From NCBI GenBank assembly GCA_964448395.1, contig CAYUWM010000002.1:1-64000 (forward strand): a stretch of DNA of 64,000 bases, in the 5' to 3' direction. Both the position numbers and the translations under genes were made by a program. Positions 26,895 through 35,537 of this stretch are shown in pieces; the stretch's first letter is position 1, and the number at the start of each line of letters is the position of its first letter. Source of the DNA: CAYUWM01 sp964448395. GTDB lineage: Bacteria; Chloroflexota; Dehalococcoidia; E44-bin15. The notes beneath the pieces are model-generated. The model searched no databases and was not told the origin of the DNA. It saw nothing but the letters and a program-made list of their open reading frames with translations.

Positions 26895-27395
26895 ATGGAT
26901 CACAGCCCTTTCATCACCGTGATCGGCGCCAGCAGCTGCTCCGCGGACGAGGAGAAGCTGGCGGAGGAGGTGGGCCGGGAGCTGGCGCGTCGCGGCGCCA
27001 CCCTCATCTGCGGCGGCCTGGAGGGTGTGATGCAGGCGGCCTGCCGCGGGGCTCAGTCCGAGGGCGGCCTCACCGTCGGCATCCTCCCCGGCAACCGGCG
27101 CGAGGACGCCAACCCCTACGTCAGCATCCCTGTCGTCACCGGCATGGGATACTCGCGCAACTCCATCGTAGCCAGGTCGGGGCAGGCGGTGATCGCCGTC
27201 GGCGGCAGCTACGGTACCCTGTCCGAGATAGCCTACGCCCTGCAGGACGGCATCCCGGTAATCGGGCTGGGCACATGGTCGCTGCAGAGGTGCGACGGTA
27301 TGAGCGACTCTATAATCGTCGCCGACGGCGCCGTCGACGCGGTGCAGAAGGCGATCGCGATGTCCAAGGCGGGAGCGAAGCATGGCAGCCATTGA
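26895..27395 (+). CDS. TIGR00725/LOG-like nucleotide-binding protein
   Basis: A ~166-residue Rossmann-like protein of the TIGR00725 group, related to the LOG (lysine decarboxylase-like) fold. VIGASSC is the first loop, ICGGLEGVMQAACRGA the second, and AVGGSYGTLSEIA matches the PGGxGTxxE-type motif, although the first residues are AVGG. Members bind nucleotides and some hydrolyse nucleoside monophosphates; the substrate here is not known. Starts at ATG 26871 or 26895 are both possible; I prefer 26895, where the conserved domain begins, since a promoter -10 at 26853 excludes longer forms. The 3' end overlaps eno by 14 bases. Confidence 0.78.
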   Translation: MDHSPFITVIGASSCSADEEKLAEEVGRELARRGATLICGGLEGVMQAACRGAQSEGGLTVGILPGNRREDANPYVSIPVVTGMGYSRNSIVARSGQAVIAVGGSYGTLSEIAYALQDGIPVIGLGTWSLQRCDGMSDSIIVADGAVDAVQKAIAMSKAGAKHGSH

Positions 27396-28665
27396 GGAAG
27401 TACGCGCCAGGGAGATCCTCGACTCGCGGGGCAACCCCACGCTGAGGGTCGAGGTACGGCTCTCCGACGGCAGCATCGGTTCGGCCGCTGTTCCCTCCGG
27501 TGCCTCCACCGGCGCCCACGAGGCGCTGGAGCTGCGCGACGGCGATGAAAAGCGATACCGCGGCAGGGGCGTGCTCAAGGCGGTGGAGAACATCGAGGAC
27601 CGCATAGAGTCGGCCCTGATCGGCATGTCCGCCGGCGACCAGGAGGCCGTGGACCGGCGGATGATCGAGCTGGACGGCACGCCGAACAAGTCGGAGCTCG
27701 GCGCCAACGCCATCCTCGGCGTCTCGCTGGCCGTCGCCTACGCCGCGGCTCACTCCGGCGGCCTGCCCCTGTACCGCTACCTCGGCGGGGAAAACGCGAC
27801 CACCCTGCCGGTACCGATGATGAACATCCTCAACGGCGGGAAGCATGCCGCCGACTCTACCGACTTCCAGGAGTTCATGATCGTGCCGCTGGGGGCAGAG
27901 CGCTTCGCCGACGCCCTGCGCATGTGCGCCGAGATATACCACGCCCTCAAGAGCGTGCTCCAGGATAAAGGGCTGAACACCAACATCGGCGATGAGGGCG
28001 GATTCGCCCCCTCGCTGAAGTCGAACCGCGATGCGGTGGAGCTGCTGGCGCAGGCCATCGCCGAGGCGGGCTACAGGCCCGGCAGCGATTGCTTCATCGC
28101 CCTCGACCCGGCGTCCACCGAGTTCTTCGAGGGCGGCAGGTACCACCTCCGGCGCGAGGGACTGACCCTCACCAGCGCCGAGATGGCGGACTACTACGCC
28201 AAACTGTGTTCCGACTACCCCGTAATCAGCATCGAGGACGGCATGGCGGAGGACGACTGGGACGGCTGGCGGATGCTGATGCAGAAGGTGGGCGGCAAGG
28301 TGCAGATAGTGGGGGATGACCTTTACGTGACCAACGTGGAGCGCCTGGCGCAGGGCATCAGCAAGAACGCCTCCAACTCCATCCTCATCAAGCTGAACCA
28401 GATAGGCACCCTCACCGAGACGCTGGCGGCGATAAAGATGGCGCAGGAGGCGGCGTGGACGGCGGTAGTGAGCCACCGCTCCGGAGAGACCGAGGACACC
28501 ACCATCGCCGACCTGGCGGTGGCCAGGAACACCGGCTTCATCAAGTCCGGCGCCCCCTGCCGCACCGACCGCGTGGCCAAGTACAACCGCCTGCTGCAGA
28601 TAGAGGAGGAGCTGGAGGAGCACGGCAGTTATCCGGGCATGAGCGCGCTGTATAATCTGGAGTGA
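27382..28665 (+). CDS. eno: Enolase
   Basis: A 427-residue enolase interconverting 2-phosphoglycerate and phosphoenolpyruvate. REILDSRGNPT, GASTGAHEALELRDGD, the metal ligands in DPASTEF, SIEDGMAEDDWDGW and GDDLYVTN, the catalytic lysine region IKLNQIGTLTET and SHRSGETEDT are all present. It starts within the 3' end of the previous gene, so the two are translationally coupled. Its last codons overlap the start of an AT-rich, foreign-looking gene. Confidence 0.97.
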   Translation: MAAIEEVRAREILDSRGNPTLRVEVRLSDGSIGSAAVPSGASTGAHEALELRDGDEKRYRGRGVLKAVENIEDRIESALIGMSAGDQEAVDRRMIELDGTPNKSELGANAILGVSLAVAYAAAHSGGLPLYRYLGGENATTLPVPMMNILNGGKHAADSTDFQEFMIVPLGAERFADALRMCAEIYHALKSVLQDKGLNTNIGDEGGFAPSLKSNRDAVELLAQAIAEAGYRPGSDCFIALDPASTEFFEGGRYHLRREGLTLTSAEMADYYAKLCSDYPVISIEDGMAEDDWDGWRMLMQKVGGKVQIVGDDLYVTNVERLAQGISKNASNSILIKLNQIGTLTETLAAIKMAQEAAWTAVVSHRSGETEDTTIADLAVARNTGFIKSGAPCRTDRVAKYNRLLQIEEELEEHGSYPGMSALYNLE

Positions 28666-29819
28666 TGAAAGTCTTTGAAAAAAGATGGGTAGAAGAAATA
28701 AGGCAACGTTATGGCTCCATATCAAAATATACACGCCCTTTTATAGCTTTTCTAGCACTCGAACCAAGAGCTGCAGGAGAAAGAAAAAGGATTGAAGAAT
28801 GGTTTCAAACAATTCCAGACGAGATGAAACCTGACTTTCTGAGCAGGCTGAGAAGTAAAGATGAGAAACAACATTTCAGCGCCTATTATGAATTGCTGTT
28901 ACGTAGCTTTTTTCAAAGTAGAGGATTAGATGTTACACTAAATCCCAGTTTAGAAGAGGGAAAACCTGATTTGTTGATAAATGGAATTGAATTAACAAGT
29001 CCCTTAATAGTTGAAGTTGCCACGATTTTTGATGATCCTGATTTCGAAAAGGAATCTCGAAGGCTCAATTTAATCTTAGAGAAGTTAGAGGACATAAAGC
29101 ACTATTTCTTCATAATAATATCCGTTACTTCAAGCATCCCGGAACACGTAGATTACAGAAAGCTCGTAAAATTTATAAGAAAATGGCTTGATAGTTATGA
29201 TCCTCGTACAACAACGTCAGAGAAAGATACTACTTATCGAGAAGAGGGATTAGATTTGAAGTTAACCTTGATCCCAAAGCGAACCTTGAGAAGAACATCA
29301 ATTATTGGAGGATATATGCCTCCCATCAGACACGTCTCTACAGTTCAACTAAGACGTGCAATAGAGAAGAAGATTCAAAAATACAAGAGTATCAAGAAAG
29401 ATAAATTACCATTCATTGTTGCCACTTGCTTGCACAAAGATACCTTTGTGGGAGAAGAAGAAGCCATTCAGGTCCTGTTTGGACAAGAGATTTATACTAT
29501 CGATTTGAGAAGTGGAAAAACTGCAGCAACTACTAGGGATTTAAGTGGTTTGCTTACACATAAGCCAGGATTGGGTGATTTGGCTCAAAACACAAGGTTA
29601 AGTGCATTGCTTCTAGTTACCAGCAAATGGGTAATACAAGAAAAGAACAAAAGTGAACACAGAGCGCATCACTTACATTTAATACGTAATCCAAATGCGG
29701 CTGTGCCATTGTGTTTTGACCCTTTCGGTGGCTATCCTCAACTAGTCAAAGTTTCAGAAACCTCTGACAAATATGAGTTGAAATGGCTTGATAAAGAGAC
29801 GGGGAAAACCTTCGTCTGA
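28665..29819 (+). CDS. AT-rich protein with a PD-(D/E)XK nuclease-like motif
   Basis: A 384-residue protein of clearly different base composition (bases 28861-28920 contain 20 G+C of 60). An FSAYYELLLRSFFQSRGLDV helix with E76 leads to KPDLLI (P101-D102) and IVEVAT (E117), the arrangement of PD-(D/E)XK nuclease folds, although the usual lysine after the second acid is not evident. The rest resembles an uncharacterised family in which a helix-rich region with RRLNLILEKLED and a C-terminal LPFIVA strand follow. No signal or membrane segment is seen. ATG 28665 shares bases with the eno stop; a TATAAT at 28651-28656 could drive it nearly leaderless. Probably acquired; a defence or DNA-processing role is inference. 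Confidence 0.7.
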   Translation: MKVFEKRWVEEIRQRYGSISKYTRPFIAFLALEPRAAGERKRIEEWFQTIPDEMKPDFLSRLRSKDEKQHFSAYYELLLRSFFQSRGLDVTLNPSLEEGKPDLLINGIELTSPLIVEVATIFDDPDFEKESRRLNLILEKLEDIKHYFFIIISVTSSIPEHVDYRKLVKFIRKWLDSYDPRTTTSEKDTTYREEGLDLKLTLIPKRTLRRTSIIGGYMPPIRHVSTVQLRRAIEKKIQKYKSIKKDKLPFIVATCLHKDTFVGEEEAIQVLFGQEIYTIDLRSGKTAATTRDLSGLLTHKPGLGDLAQNTRLSALLLVTSKWVIQEKNKSEHRAHHLHLIRNPNAAVPLCFDPFGGYPQLVKVSETSDKYELKWLDKETGKTFV

Positions 29820-29839
29820 TTGTCTAGCAAAGCATAGAT

Positions 29840-30871
29840 ATGAAAAACATCGGCATAACCACCACGGTCCCCACGGAAGTCCTGCTGGCCGCGGGATACC
29901 GGCCCGTTGACCTGAACAATGTGTTTATCTCCGACCCCGAACCCCGGCACTTCGTGGACATAGCCGAGCAGGACGGCTTCCCGGTGAACTGCTGCGCCTG
30001 GATCAAGGGCATGTACGGCGTGGCCATAGAACAGTGCATCGATACGGTCATGTGCGTCACCACCGGCGACTGCTCCAACACCGAGATGCTGATGGAGGTG
30101 CTGCGCCTCAAGGGGGTCAACGCCGTACCCTTCGCCTACCCGCAGAAGCCCGACGCCACCCAGATGCGGTACTGCCTGGAGTCGCTGGCCGAGGCGCTGG
30201 GCACCACGCTGGAAGCGGCGGAGCGCGAGCGAGAGAGGCTGGAACGGGCGCGGGGGATGGCGCGGGAGCTGGATGAACTGACGTGGCAGGACGGCGTGGT
30301 CAGCGGCTTTGAGAACCACTACTGGCTGGTGTCCGCCTCCGACTTCAACGGCGACGTCGTCAGCTACGAGAAAGGGCTGGAGAAACTGCTGGAGGAGTGC
30401 CGCAGCAGGAAGCCGTACCCCAACGATACCCTGCGCCTGGCCTTCATCGGCGTGCCCCCTATCTTCGGCAGTGACCTCTACGACTTCGTAGAGCGCAACG
30501 GGGCGCGCATCGTCTTCAACGAGACGCAGCGCCAGTTCGCCATGCCGCATCGATGCGAGGACCTGGCCCAGCAGTATTCGAAGTACACCTATCCGTACTC
30601 TTTATCCGCTAAACTGGATGATATCTTGCCCCAACTGCAACAGCGGCGGGCGGACGGCGTGATACACTACGTTCAGACCTTCTGCCACCGCGGCATCGGC
30701 AACATCGTCTTCCGCCACCGCATCGAGACGCCCATATTGACGCTGGAGGGCAACAACGACTACACTTTGTCCCAGCAGGCCAAAACCAGGATAGAGACTT
30801 TTCTGGAGGTGCTGGACGGCCGGCGTCCGAGTGTCCAAGCACTTCCACATGACCCGGTACCGAGGCGATAA
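29840..30871 (+). CDS. 2-hydroxyacyl-CoA dehydratase family subunit
   Basis: A 343-residue protein of the HgdB/BcrB-like family whose members bind a [4Fe-4S] cluster and dehydrate 2-hydroxyacyl-CoA or reduce benzoyl-CoA. Family features include VPTEVLLAAGYRPVDLNN at the start, NCCAWIKGMYG near residue 50, QTFCHRGIGN near 270 and EGNNDYTLSQQAKTRIETFL near 298. Only one subunit is present and no ATP-dependent activator (HgdC type) is adjacent, so it may act as a stand-alone enzyme or pair with partners elsewhere. GC-rich like the chromosome, unlike the gene just upstream. Confidence 0.8.
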   Translation: MKNIGITTTVPTEVLLAAGYRPVDLNNVFISDPEPRHFVDIAEQDGFPVNCCAWIKGMYGVAIEQCIDTVMCVTTGDCSNTEMLMEVLRLKGVNAVPFAYPQKPDATQMRYCLESLAEALGTTLEAAERERERLERARGMARELDELTWQDGVVSGFENHYWLVSASDFNGDVVSYEKGLEKLLEECRSRKPYPNDTLRLAFIGVPPIFGSDLYDFVERNGARIVFNETQRQFAMPHRCEDLAQQYSKYTYPYSLSAKLDDILPQLQQRRADGVIHYVQTFCHRGIGNIVFRHRIETPILTLEGNNDYTLSQQAKTRIETFLEVLDGRRPSVQALPHDPVPRR

Positions 30872-30886
30872 GAAAGGAGTTTTTAT

Positions 30887-31900
30887 ATGGCAACAAAGGT
30901 CGGCATAAACGGGTTCGGCAGGATCGGCAGGCAGATACTCAAGGCGGTCATCGAGAACTACAAAGGCAAGCTGGAGGTGGTGGCCCTCAACGACCTCACC
31001 GACACCAAGACCAACGCCCACCTCTTCCGCTACGACTCCAACTACGGCGGGTATCAGGGTAAGGTGGAGGCTACCGAGGACTCCATCGTCATCGACGGCA
31101 ATAAGGTGAAGGTGATCTCCGAGCGCGATCCGGGCAAGATACCGTGGAGCGACTACGGCATAGAGCTGGTGGTGGAGTCCACCGGCCTGTTCACCAAGGC
31201 CGAGAAGGCGTCGGCCCACATGCAGGGCGGTGCCAAGAAGGTGATCATCACCGCCCCGGCCAAGGGGGAGGACCTGACCGTGGTGCTGGGGGTCAACGAG
31301 AAAACCTACGACCCCAAGAAGCACCACATCATATCCAACGCCTCCTGCACCACCAACTGCATCGCACCGGTGGCCAAGGTGCTGAACGACAACTTCGGCA
31401 TTGAGAAAGGGCTTATGTCCACCATCCACGCCTACACCAACGACCAGCGCATCCTCGACCAGGTGCACAGCGACCTGCGTCGGGCGCGCTCGGCGGCCAT
31501 GAGCATCATCCCCACCACCACCGGCGCCGCCAAGGCGGTCACCGTGGTCATCCCCGAACTGGCGGGCAAGATCCACGGCATGGCCTACCGCGTCCCCACC
31601 CCCACCGTCTCGGTGGTGGACTTCGTCGCCGACCTGGGCAAAGGGGCCACTGCGGACGATGTTAACGCCGCCCTAAAGAAGGCGTCCAAAGGGCAGCTCA
31701 AGGGCATCCTCGGCTACTGCGAAGAGGAGCTGGTGAGCATAGACTTCAAGGGCAACCCGCTGAGTTCGATCGTGGACGCGCCCTCGACCATGGTCATCGG
31801 CGGGAATATGGTGAAGGTGCTCGCGTGGTACGACAACGAGTGGGCCTACGCCTGCCGCGTCGCCGACCTGCTCAGCTTCATCGCCGGGAAAGGGCTGTGA
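30887..31900 (+). CDS. gap: Glyceraldehyde-3-phosphate dehydrogenase, type I
   Basis: A 337-residue GAPDH. GINGFGRIGRQ is the NAD-binding loop, SNASCTTNCIAP contains the catalytic C154, HAYTNDQ and RRARSAAMSIIPTTTGAA are substrate-phosphate regions, and WYDNEWAYACR closes the fold. It follows AAAGGAG 16 bases after the dehydratase gene. With eno upstream it gives two lower-glycolysis/gluconeogenesis steps in one cluster, now separated by the AT-rich insertion and the dehydratase subunit. Confidence 0.97.
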   Translation: MATKVGINGFGRIGRQILKAVIENYKGKLEVVALNDLTDTKTNAHLFRYDSNYGGYQGKVEATEDSIVIDGNKVKVISERDPGKIPWSDYGIELVVESTGLFTKAEKASAHMQGGAKKVIITAPAKGEDLTVVLGVNEKTYDPKKHHIISNASCTTNCIAPVAKVLNDNFGIEKGLMSTIHAYTNDQRILDQVHSDLRRARSAAMSIIPTTTGAAKAVTVVIPELAGKIHGMAYRVPTPTVSVVDFVADLGKGATADDVNAALKKASKGQLKGILGYCEEELVSIDFKGNPLSSIVDAPSTMVIGGNMVKVLAWYDNEWAYACRVADLLSFIAGKGL

Positions 31901-31921
31901 CCATTACGATCGAAACCGGAT

Positions 31922-31950
31922 TTGGCAAAGGAGTCGATTTGCGCTATAAT
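31922..31950 (+). promoter_or_regulatory. Strong promoter before the radical SAM-Mrp operon
   Basis: TTGGCA (31922-31927), 17-base spacer, perfect TATAAT (31945-31950). Predicted start near 31957, 44 bases before GTG 32001. Confidence 0.65.
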
Positions 31951-32000
31951 GCACAACGTATGACCCTCAACATGTTTTACAGTATTAGAGGAGGAACCCC

Positions 32001-33563
32001 GTGCGCGTCCTCCTCATGAGCACACCCTACCCGCTGGAAGAGAACCCCATCCCTCCCCTGTCCCTGGCCTACCTCGCCGCCGTGCTGCGGGAGGAGGGCT
32101 TCGAGGTGGAGATACTGGATCATCTGGTGTCCATGTATTCGCCATCGAAGCTGAGGCGCAAGCTCAGTGAATTCCAACCGCAGATGGTGGGCGCTACCTG
32201 CGTGACGTTGAACTACCCCATCGCCTCACGCATCATGAAGGTTTGCAAGGAGTTCGACCCCCAAATAGTAACCATGCTCGGCGGACCCCACGCCACCTTC
32301 GCCATCGAGGAGACCCTGCTCAAGGCCCACTGGGTCGACCTGCTGGTGATCGGCGAAGGCGAGCGTACGGTGACAGAGCTGGCGAGGACAATCGATAGCG
32401 GCGGCGACTTTCGCCGGGTGCCCGGCATCGCCTTCCGCGACGGCGACCGGGCGGTGAGGACCGAGCCCCGCCCCCTGATCGAAAACCTGGATGAGCTCCC
32501 CTTGCCCGCGCGCGAACTGTTGCCGCTGTCCAAATACCACGCCCTGAACACCCCCTGCACGGTTATCACCAGCAGGGGTTGTCCCTTCAAGTGCATCTTC
32601 TGCTCCGGGCCACGCGTCTTCGGCAGGCGTGTCCGCTTCCGCGACCCCAAGCTGGTGGTGGATGAGATCGAGCAGATCAACAGGGATTTTGGTTACAGAA
32701 GGATAAACATCGTCGATGATACCTTCACCCTCAATCACCGCCACGCGCGGGCGGTGTGCGAAGGCTTAATCGAGCGCAATCTGGATATCGAGTGGAACGT
32801 CTTCGCCCGCGCCGATACGGTGGACGCAGAGCTGCTGAAGCTGATGAGAAAGGCCGGCTGCTCCTGGCTGCTCTACGGCGCGGAGTCGGGAAACCCGGAC
32901 ATCCTCAAGACCATCAAGAAGGGAACCACCCCCGATATCATAAGAGAGGGTACCAGGCTTGCCGTCGAATCGGGCATAAACGTCTTCAACTCATTCATCT
33001 TCGGCCTGCCCGGCGAGACCCCTGAGACCGCCCGCCAGTCCGTTGATTTCGCACGAGAGCTCGACGAAAAATACGGGGCCAAATACGGTTTCCATATACT
33101 GTCCCCCCTGCCGGGAACCGAGCTGTATGACCATCCGGAAGAGTACGGGCTCCGCATCCTCTCCCGCGACTGGTCGAAGTACGATGCCAACCGGCCCATA
33201 ACCGAGACCGCCGAGATGAGCCCGGAAAAGGTGCTGGAGATGGCCGCCGAATACGATCAGGCGATATCCTACGCCCTGGACGATATAGAGCGCCGGGCGG
33301 CAGAGGGCGACCCCGAATGCAAAGAATTGATGCGGAACAAGCTGAGCACGGAGTTCGTGTGGCAGCTCCTGAAAGAAGATATCGTGGAGCGGCTGGGACG
33401 CATGAAGAATGGCACCGACCCGGTAAGGCAGCTTGCACAGAAGGTATCCCGCAAGATGGACATCCCGCTGCAGTTTGCCGAGCAGGAGACGGGAAGACTG
33501 GTACAGGCGGGCCTGCTCCAGCATCGGCCGGCAGAAGGAGGCCTCATTTGGCAGTGGAGCTAA
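32001..33563 (+). CDS. B12-binding-domain radical SAM protein
   Basis: A 520-residue protein with an N-terminal cobalamin-binding-like Rossmann domain (~1-135, MRVLLMSTPYPLEENPIPPL to LLVIGEGERTVTEL), a radical SAM domain with the cluster motif C194-PFKC198-IFC201, and a C-terminal helical region. The layout is that of the BchE/methyltransferase-like class. I do not see the classic DxHxxG cobalamin loop, so cofactor binding is uncertain. Start GTG 32001 follows GAGGAGGAACC. It overlaps the downstream Mrp gene by 16 bases. The substrate is unknown. Confidence 0.85.
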   Translation: MRVLLMSTPYPLEENPIPPLSLAYLAAVLREEGFEVEILDHLVSMYSPSKLRRKLSEFQPQMVGATCVTLNYPIASRIMKVCKEFDPQIVTMLGGPHATFAIEETLLKAHWVDLLVIGEGERTVTELARTIDSGGDFRRVPGIAFRDGDRAVRTEPRPLIENLDELPLPARELLPLSKYHALNTPCTVITSRGCPFKCIFCSGPRVFGRRVRFRDPKLVVDEIEQINRDFGYRRINIVDDTFTLNHRHARAVCEGLIERNLDIEWNVFARADTVDAELLKLMRKAGCSWLLYGAESGNPDILKTIKKGTTPDIIREGTRLAVESGINVFNSFIFGLPGETPETARQSVDFARELDEKYGAKYGFHILSPLPGTELYDHPEEYGLRILSRDWSKYDANRPITETAEMSPEKVLEMAAEYDQAISYALDDIERRAAEGDPECKELMRNKLSTEFVWQLLKEDIVERLGRMKNGTDPVRQLAQKVSRKMDIPLQFAEQETGRLVQAGLLQHRPAEGGLIWQWS

Positions 33564-34573
33564 AAGACATCGAAACCGCGCTCGGCGGGGTGCTCCTGCC
33601 ACAGCCCAAGCGCAGCATCGTCCAGCTAAACATGGTTCGAGATATCCAGATATCTGACGGAACCGTGAAGCTGAACCTGTCCCTGACCCCGCTGGCCGAG
33701 GCGGACAAGGAAAACCTCCAGCAGAGGGCGCGGGCCGCCGTCGAGGGTGTAAAAGGGGTGAAAAAGGTAGAAATCGATGTTGAGGACCTGCCGCCCCACG
33801 AGATGAACGAATTCGGCCGCGTGGTTGCGGTGATGAGCGGCAAGGGCGGCGTGGGCAAATCGCTGGTCACCGGCCTGCTCGCCGTAGCCCTCAGCCGGCA
33901 GGGACAGCAGGTAGGCATCCTGGATGCCGATATCACCGGCCCCAGCATACCCAAAATGTTCGGCCTCAACACCCGCCCGCTGGGCAGCGAGGGCGGAATC
34001 CTGCCAGTGGAGACCAAATCCGGCATCGAAGTGATGTCCCTCAACCTGCTGCTCACACACGAGGACGATGCCGTCATCTGGAGAGGGCCCTTGCTGGCTA
34101 AGGCGATCACCCAGTTCTGGGAAGAGGTGCTGTGGGGCAAGCTCGACTGCCTGCTGGTTGACCTGCCACCCGGAACCGCAGATATACCGCTTACCGTGCT
34201 GCAATCGCTACCCCTATCCGGCGTAGTTATCATATCGACGCCGCAGGACCTCGCCAGCATGGTGGTGCGCAAGGCGGTGAAGATGACCCACAAGCTGGAT
34301 GTTCCCATCTTGGGGGTGGTGGAGAACATGAGCTACCTGGTATTACCCGACACGGGCAAGAAGCTCGAGCTTTTCGGCAAGAGCCAGGGCAAGGAGTTGT
34401 CCAAGTCGGCGGAGTCGCCACTGCTGGGGCTGATCCCCGTCGATCCTGAGCTGGCCAAGCTGTGCGACAGCGGCGATCTGGAGCGCTACAGCTCCGAGGC
34501 GTTCGACGGTCTGGCCAAGGCCTTCACCAAGGCGCTGAAGAAAGCTTCGCCCCCCCGCCGCCGCATGGAATAA
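33548..34573 (+). CDS. Mrp/NBP35-family Fe-S carrier ATPase
   Basis: A 341-residue P-loop protein. Residues 1-85 form an MIP18/DUF59 domain, then SGKGGVGKSLVTG (~97-109) is the deviant Walker A motif, DADITGPSIPKMFG the next loop and LLVDLPPGTAD the Walker B region. Mrp proteins load [4Fe-4S] clusters onto apo-enzymes. The start is TTG 33548 with a near-perfect AGAAGGAGG; the frame is open far upstream but overlaps the radical SAM gene. The C-terminal CxxC cluster motif of many Mrp proteins is not visible. Coupling to a radical SAM gene fits a role in Fe-S maturation. Confidence 0.9.
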   Translation: MAVELKDIETALGGVLLPQPKRSIVQLNMVRDIQISDGTVKLNLSLTPLAEADKENLQQRARAAVEGVKGVKKVEIDVEDLPPHEMNEFGRVVAVMSGKGGVGKSLVTGLLAVALSRQGQQVGILDADITGPSIPKMFGLNTRPLGSEGGILPVETKSGIEVMSLNLLLTHEDDAVIWRGPLLAKAITQFWEEVLWGKLDCLLVDLPPGTADIPLTVLQSLPLSGVVIISTPQDLASMVVRKAVKMTHKLDVPILGVVENMSYLVLPDTGKKLELFGKSQGKELSKSAESPLLGLIPVDPELAKLCDSGDLERYSSEAFDGLAKAFTKALKKASPPRRRME

Positions 34574-34598
34574 AAGCCGCCCCCGGAAGGAGCCTGAA

Positions 34599-35432
34599 AT
34601 GCCCTTACGCATCACCACACTCAGCGAGAATACCGCCGGCATCCCCGGTGCTATCGCCGAATGGGGGCTGAGCGTGCTGGTAGATACCGGAGAGGCCAAG
34701 GTACTGTTCGATACCGGGGCCAGCAGCTCGGTGCCCCATAACGTCCGCCTTCTCGGTGTTGACCTATCCCAAATCGACAAGATAGCGTTGAGCCACGGCC
34801 ACTACGACCACACCGGCGGGCTCATGGGGGTGCTGCGCCAGGCGGGCAAGCCGATGGAGATTATCGCCCACCCCGACGTCTGGGCCAATAAGTATGCCAA
34901 GGCAGGCGACTTCGAGCGCTATATCGGCATCCCGTTCAAGCGCGAGGAGCTGGAATCGATAGGCGCATCCTTCACCCTCAGCGAGGGGCCGGTGTGGATC
35001 ACCGACGATATCGTCACCACCGGCGAGGTGCCGATGGTCACCGGATACGAGGAGATCGAGCCGATGATGCGGGTCAAGGAGGGCAACGAGTTCCTTCCCG
35101 ACCCCTTCCGCGACGACCAGGCGCTGGTGGTTAAAACCGAGGTGGGTCTGGTGGTCGTACTCGGCTGCGCCCACAGGGGCGCTATCAACACCATAAAGCA
35201 TGCGCAGAAAATAACCGGCGTCGAGCGGGTTCACACTGTCATCGGCGGCACCCATCTGGTGCAAGCCAGCGAGGAGAGGATAACGCTCACCGCGGCCGCA
35301 CTTCAGGAGATGGGGGTGCAGCGGGTGGGGGTATCGCACTGCACCGGTCTGAATTCATCCGTGCTCCTCGCCCAGCAGCTCGGCGAGACCTTCTTCTTCA
35401 ACAACACCGGCACCAGCATAACCGTGCCTTAA
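34599..35432 (+). CDS. MBL-fold metallohydrolase (pterin-synthase-like)
   Basis: A 277-residue metallo-beta-lactamase-fold protein. SHGHYDHTGG carries H66, H68, D70 and H71 of the dinuclear metal site, LGCAHRGAIN supplies a further histidine and the C-terminal GVSHCTGLNSS the last ligand. This pattern fits the subgroup annotated as dihydropterin-ribofuranosylaminobenzene phosphate synthase-like. The ATG follows GGAAGGAG 25 bases behind mrp, in the same operon. The substrate is undetermined. Confidence 0.85.
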   Translation: MPLRITTLSENTAGIPGAIAEWGLSVLVDTGEAKVLFDTGASSSVPHNVRLLGVDLSQIDKIALSHGHYDHTGGLMGVLRQAGKPMEIIAHPDVWANKYAKAGDFERYIGIPFKREELESIGASFTLSEGPVWITDDIVTTGEVPMVTGYEEIEPMMRVKEGNEFLPDPFRDDQALVVKTEVGLVVVLGCAHRGAINTIKHAQKITGVERVHTVIGGTHLVQASEERITLTAAALQEMGVQRVGVSHCTGLNSSVLLAQQLGETFFFNNTGTSITVP

Positions 35433-35537
35433 CCTGTTAAATCGTTGGCTTACGCAACAACTCGAATATTCCCGAATCACAGCGTCTATTATGCATATCA
35501 ACACTGGTGAATAGATGTCCTATAAAGTGAACCCGAA

